From NCBI GenBank assembly GCA_027596945.1, contig JADGJH010000118.1:1-12754 (forward strand): DNA of 12,754 bases, read 5' to 3'. Shown one piece after another: positions 9,714 to 12,754 of the stretch; the stretch's first letter is position 1; every line of letters begins with the position of its first letter. The position numbers and the translations under genes are program-made. This stretch comes from Physocladia obscura (Eukaryota; Chytridiomycota; Chytridiomycetes; Chytridiales; Chytriomycetaceae). The notes beneath the pieces were generated by a model. It worked only from the letters and a program-made list of their open reading frames with translations. It did not search any database and had not been told where the DNA came from.

Positions 9714-10705
9714 AAAAAACACACGTGCAAGTACACCGACAAACAAAATAAATATTACATTGAAATATCCTGTTTCCAATTGACCTGTTTTTGTTTTACT
9801 TAAAACAATCTGAATTTCAAAAACAGCTTCTTACATGAAAGCGCTTCCATATTTGAAACTAGCACAAATAAATTCAAAAGCCATGAGTATTCCAGATAGT
9901 CATAATTCCATATTGCAAAAAGAAGAAGGAACAACTTCCCATAAGAAGATATGACGAGAGCCATTGAGATCATGTTGTAGCTTATTCGGTAAAAGTTTAC
10001 GATTAAAAGTGCACAAATATTCATTTGCAAGGCCATACATACTTAAAATTACGGTTTGTCGTATTAAAAGAATGTAACATCAACCAAACTGTGAACCGAA
10101 TAGAAGAGTGCCATATCACAGATTCTAATTCAACATATTAAAAAGCTATCATTTGAGTATGCTTTCTAACCTGTGACACATAAACTCAAAATCAGCAAAT
10201 ATTGCTCATATATTGACACGCTTTGTATGAATATATTTTGTTTTTCCAATTTCGACCACTTAACGTCTGTTTCTGAGTTAGAATCCATGGAAAGGACGAC
10301 AGTTTTCAATCACAAACTTACAAACTTCAAATAAAACCAAAATTATTGCAAGTTTACAAACGCTGGACTTAGTTGGCAACACTTTTTTAGATTGTATTGG
10401 AATTTCATTCAAAGTTTACATTAATGCCTGCAGAATCGTAATGCAAGCGATTATGAAGAAGATGACGGAAAGCAGGTTTCTTAAGTAAAACCAAATCGAT
10501 AAATACGATAACGGCGTCATTTTCAATGTATTGGTCGGCAAAATTCTTGCAGATTGGCTGCATATTAAGTTTAATTACAGATGAGAAATAATAAAGAAAT
10601 AGGCTAAAGACAAACGCAGAGCTCAAGACGAATGTTTCCCTTTGAGTATTCTCTGTATAATGTCGATATTGGCGTAGCACAATGTATACAGTGGAAGGAT
10701 GTCAT
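9714..10705 (-). CDS. ARV1: ARV1 family ER membrane lipid-homeostasis protein (seven exons)
   Basis: ARV1 is an ER membrane protein needed for sterol/sphingolipid homeostasis and GPI-anchor synthesis in yeast. Model (minus): complement(join(9714..9784, 9835..9980, 10043..10088, 10171..10266, 10322..10367, 10420..10557, 10616..10705)), 633 nt, 210 aa. The N-terminal zinc ribbon is C6-x2-C9 and C30-x2-C33, the second pair completed only by splicing (LELC then PICKNFADQYIEND). The ARV1 signature follows: LYREYSKGNIRL, AVIVFIDLVLLKKPAFRHLL and SSYGKLFLLLFAIWNYDY. Membrane segments: SSVCKLAIILVLFEVYVKW, EQYLLILSLC, the SSYGK block and a C-terminal NVIFILFVGVLARVF. All intron phases agree. The intron after LSLCVT has two in-frame acceptors (10125 or 10089); the CAG at 10089 gives the family length. 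It is shorter than human (271 aa) and yeast (321 aa) ARV1. Head-to-head with the YOS9-like gene. Confidence 0.88.
10558..10615 (-). other. ARV1 intron 1 with GTTTGT donor
   Basis: A 58-bp phase-0 intron after codon TGC (Cys30), donor GTTTGT, acceptor ATATGCAG. Splicing joins LELC to PICKNFAD and rebuilds the second zinc-ribbon CxxC; without it the frame hits TAG after three codons. The donor departs from GTAAGT/GTATGT at position 3, yet the protein match leaves little doubt. Confidence 0.8.
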
Positions 10706-10734
10706 TTTTTTTGGAACAAATAATCAATTGAATA
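10706..10734. promoter_or_regulatory. 29-bp gap between divergent ARV1 and YOS9-like start codons
   Basis: The start codons of ARV1 (10705-10703, minus) and the YOS9-like gene (10735, plus) are separated by 29 AT-rich bases with T8 and CAATTG. This is too short for two separate promoters, so each gene's core promoter and leader should lie inside the other's first exon, or the initiation region is shared. No TATA box could be assigned. Confidence 0.45.
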
Positions 10735-12580
10735 ATGAAGGTTGAATTCGGAGTGTTTGCCTTCGCGATAGTTGCAGTCAGCACCAGCAATGTCCCGCAA
10801 AAACCGAATACAGATCAGAAAGAACCCAATACGATCTTGCCAGCAACAGCAAAAGTAACAGTGGCGGCGGCAACAGCAATAACCATGACAACAACAATCA
10901 CTGAAGCGGCAACAGCGACGGCAATAACTGCTCTTCCACTGACTGCTCCTGACAAGTTTCTTCGTGTCAATTCGAAACGCACCGCGGTTTCGCCATTGCC
11001 GCGCTTACAACCCACAAGAAAATCCGTCTTTGCTGACTTGTTTTCGTCAAATTTCCCAAAACATAATCTTGTTTTTTCTCCGAGTCCAATTTCGCAGGAT
11101 CGAGTTGACGGCTTAAAACTAAAGTACGAGGTTTGGCATTCATCGAACAGGCTATTCATGGTGTGCGTGCCTTAAAAAATTTCTAAAACAGGGATCCATT
11201 TTGTTGCCGTTCCAGAATAACCAATTTTTTTGTACCTTTCCCATCAAATCAAGTAAATCTCGAGTGGATCATGCCGAAACAGAAACTTCTCGGTCTCTGA
11301 AAGATAGGCGGGAAGATAATAGAAAAGCAATCAGACTTCTTGATCCGTTGCGAGGGTCTTGTTTGAACTTTGTATGTCAGATTAATTTATTCACTTTATC
11401 AACAATCAAACATGCTCAAAAAAAAAAGACAGCAAGTTGGTGGAAATATTCGTACTGTCATTCACAGAAAATAACTCAGCATTCTGACTTTCCGGAGGCG
11501 TATAAGTTGAAGGAATTAAACTATATTCTCGGAGAATATCACATATTACCGTCTGATTACACTTTTTATGGAGATAAATCGACTGCATCTGAGGCTGGCG
11601 CGGAACTCATCGAAAATGATGACTTTGGTCGCAAATTTCTTCGGGTTTGGTACGGTAATGGCGATATTTGTGAAGAAAATGGGTTGAATCGAGTCGTTGA
11701 AGTTCAATTCACTTGTTGCGAACATGATCATATTGTTTCGGTCTCTGAAATCACTATGTGCCAATACATTATGAAGATTCACACTCAACATGCTTGCCAC
11801 CCAATTTTCGGCGGCAGCAATTCTGGCAGTACAGTTGATTCAAAATTAATCACTTGTGCTCCTGTGTTGAGCCCTGTCGAATATTCAAAGTTCAAAAAAA
11901 ACCACGAAGAATCTATAAATCTGTCACTCAAGTCTATTTACAGCTCACGAGATGAATGCGATGGGGATGTCAGTTGCATTTTTGAGACTCATAAATTTCA
12001 TTTAATGAACAATGTATATGAAGATTCCGAAAATTTCAGAAACAATAAAATCAAGACAATTGATCGAGTTGATTTATTACGTGGTGCTAATAGTGCTGGT
12101 ATTCATCCCCAGCAACATAACGTTGAGCAAGATGCATTTGATGCGGAATGGCTTGATATCTATGACCCTATTCCGATTGAAGCTGAGGAAATGAATCAGG
12201 TTTTAAATGCTGCAAATTTTATTTTGTTTGGAAACTGGGATCACAATGTTGGAGTATCACCACCTCCGATACCACAGCATCCAGATTCTCAAACACAAGG
12301 AGTAGCAGAGAAAGAAGAAGATGGTGGCCAAAATAATGTCGCATACGGTGAGATTTTTGTCGACGATAATCAAGTTATGTCAAAGGAGGAAGTAATTTCC
12401 CTTCTCAAAGCAAATCTGCAAGCAACGCGAATAGAGTTATGGAGAAAACTTGTTGCGAAAAAAATGGAAGAAAACAAGTCAATTGTCGGCGACGAGAATG
12501 GAACCAGTTTTGAAGGTGAAAATGATTTGCTCGTGGTGAATCTGTGGGCAGCAGTTATTGATGAAGCTTTAGTTTTATGA
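10735..12580 (+). CDS. YOS9: OS-9/YOS9 family ER lectin (ERAD, MRH domain), three exons
   Basis: ER-luminal lectin of the ERAD pathway: it reads trimmed mannose glycans on misfolded glycoproteins and hands them to the Hrd1 ligase complex. Model: join(10735..11130, 11192..11371, 11429..12580), 575 aa. The start is supported by a signal-peptide-like MKVEFGVFAFAIVAVSTS. A Thr/Ala-rich stretch of low conservation follows (about 35-82). The N-terminal OS-9 block is HNLVFSPSPISQDR, then, across intron 1, PFQNNQFFCTFP, matching the family's Y.C..P. The MRH domain covers about 195-320 and has all six expected sugar-binding residues: Trp196-Trp197, Gln209, Arg280 (in LNRVVEVQ), Glu299 and Tyr305, with GNGDIC and paired cysteines. 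The C-terminal third is acidic and helical and unlike known domains. It ends DEALVL, with no HDEL/KDEL; yeast Yos9 has HDEL, human OS-9 does not. The exon 1 donor is uncertain (11131 preferred, 11104 possible). Confidence 0.88.
11131..11191 (+). other. YOS9-like intron 1 with GTTTGG donor
   Basis: A 61-bp phase-0 intron, donor GTTTGG after AAGTACGAG, acceptor CTAAAACAG. The upstream frame closes at TAA 11173-11175 and the family motif resumes in another frame, so an intron is required here. Alternatives in the same phase are GTTGAC at 11104 (88 bp) or GTGTGC at 11161 (31 bp, improbably short). Confidence 0.6.
11372..11428 (+). other. YOS9-like intron 2, 57 bp, stop-free and in frame
   Basis: It starts GTATGT and ends in an A-run followed by G (AAAAAG), is exactly 19 codons, and has no stop in frame, so a plain ORF reads through it. 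It separates the conserved Cys-Leu block (RGSCLNF) from the MRH start TASWWKYSYC. In OS-9 proteins these two blocks are close together, which favours splicing. The A-rich acceptor lacks a pyrimidine tract, so retention cannot be excluded. Confidence 0.55.
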
Positions 12581-12585
12581 ATAAA
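12580..12585 (+). terminator. AATAAA polyadenylation-type signal overlapping the YOS9-like stop codon
   Basis: The hexamer starts on the last base of the TGA stop (12578-12580). If used, it implies a very short 3' UTR. T/G-rich sequence just after (ACTTGTGG) is compatible with a cleavage region. Fungal 3' processing is loose, so this is suggestive only. Confidence 0.4.
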
Positions 12586-12754
12586 CTTGTGGAAACCCCA
12601 AGCCATCTTCTCTCGGATCTGAGAGATAAGATTTGATTTCCGATCAAATTTGATAAAATTTAAAAAAAAAAAAAAAAAAAAGTTTAACCCCGGAAACAAA
12701 AAAAATGATAAAATGTAACAAACCAAAAAAACAACGTTAAAAACAAAAAAAATA
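12586..12754. other. A-rich 3' flank of the YOS9-like gene
   Basis: Holds A20 at 12662-12681 and several further A-runs up to the window end. No gene is seen. The A20 could be a genomic homopolymer or the tail of another retro-insertion; no retroelement coding remnant was recognised next to it. Confidence 0.5.

Noticed and set aside
10815..11159. Minus-strand hydrophobic 114-codon frame
   Set aside because: It is antisense to the Thr/Ala-rich first exon of the YOS9-like gene; the Val/Ala-rich look arises from reverse-reading GCN/ACN codons.
12370..12726. Minus-strand 118-codon frame ending in the flank
   Set aside because: It mostly mirrors the YOS9-like C-terminal coding exon and an A-rich tail (Phe run); no independent support.
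1..12754. CRISPR arrays, tRNA/rRNA genes, bacterial operons, or a novel defence-type system
   Set aside because: No spaced repeat array, tRNA-like cloverleaf or rRNA core was noticed by eye, and all recognisable genes are ordinary eukaryotic nuclear genes with introns. No undescribed system could be supported.

Overview
The window looks like nuclear DNA of an early-diverging fungus, most likely a chytrid. This is an inference. The bases are: genes interrupted by short GT-AG introns (about 50-140 bp), AT-rich intergenic DNA with long A/T homopolymers, low-complexity acidic, Gln- and Ser-rich stretches in proteins, fungal-type ER quality-control and ubiquitin genes, and a decayed LINE-like retroelement. 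No prokaryotic signals were seen.

Layout. (1) About 1-640, minus strand: the 3' end of a decayed non-LTR retroelement, with an RNase H tail motif, a C-x-C...H...C knuckle and a terminal poly(A) that reads as poly(T) at bases 1-14. (2) About 640-1609: no resolvable gene. It holds a 15-bp direct repeat and presumably the promoter/5' leader of the next gene. (3) 1610-8250, plus strand: a six-exon UFD4/TRIP12-type HECT E3 ubiquitin ligase, modelled at 2063 aa, with ARM-like repeats at the N-terminal side and an intact HECT C-lobe cysteine. (4) 8251-8518: convergent intergenic spacer with homopolymers and an (AT)n run. (5) 8519-9668, minus: a broken GH20 beta-N-acetylhexosaminidase that has lost its catalytic core. 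(6) 9714-10705, minus: ARV1, an ER lipid-homeostasis membrane protein of 210 aa hidden in seven tiny exons. (7) 10706-10734: a 29-bp gap between divergent start codons. (8) 10735-12580, plus: an OS-9/YOS9-type ER lectin of the ERAD pathway with all MRH sugar-binding residues present. (9) 12581-12754: A-rich 3' flank.

How the genes relate. YOS9 (ER-luminal recognition of misfolded glycoproteins) and ARV1 (ER membrane lipid/GPI homeostasis) form a head-to-head pair with almost no intergenic DNA, which suggests shared control. UFD4 acts in cytosolic ubiquitin-proteasome degradation, so three intact genes lie in protein or ER quality control. This may be chance. The GH20 remnant is a relic of a glycan- or chitin-processing enzyme. 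All exon models were made by eye from splice consensus, reading phase and protein-family conservation; no transcript data were available.
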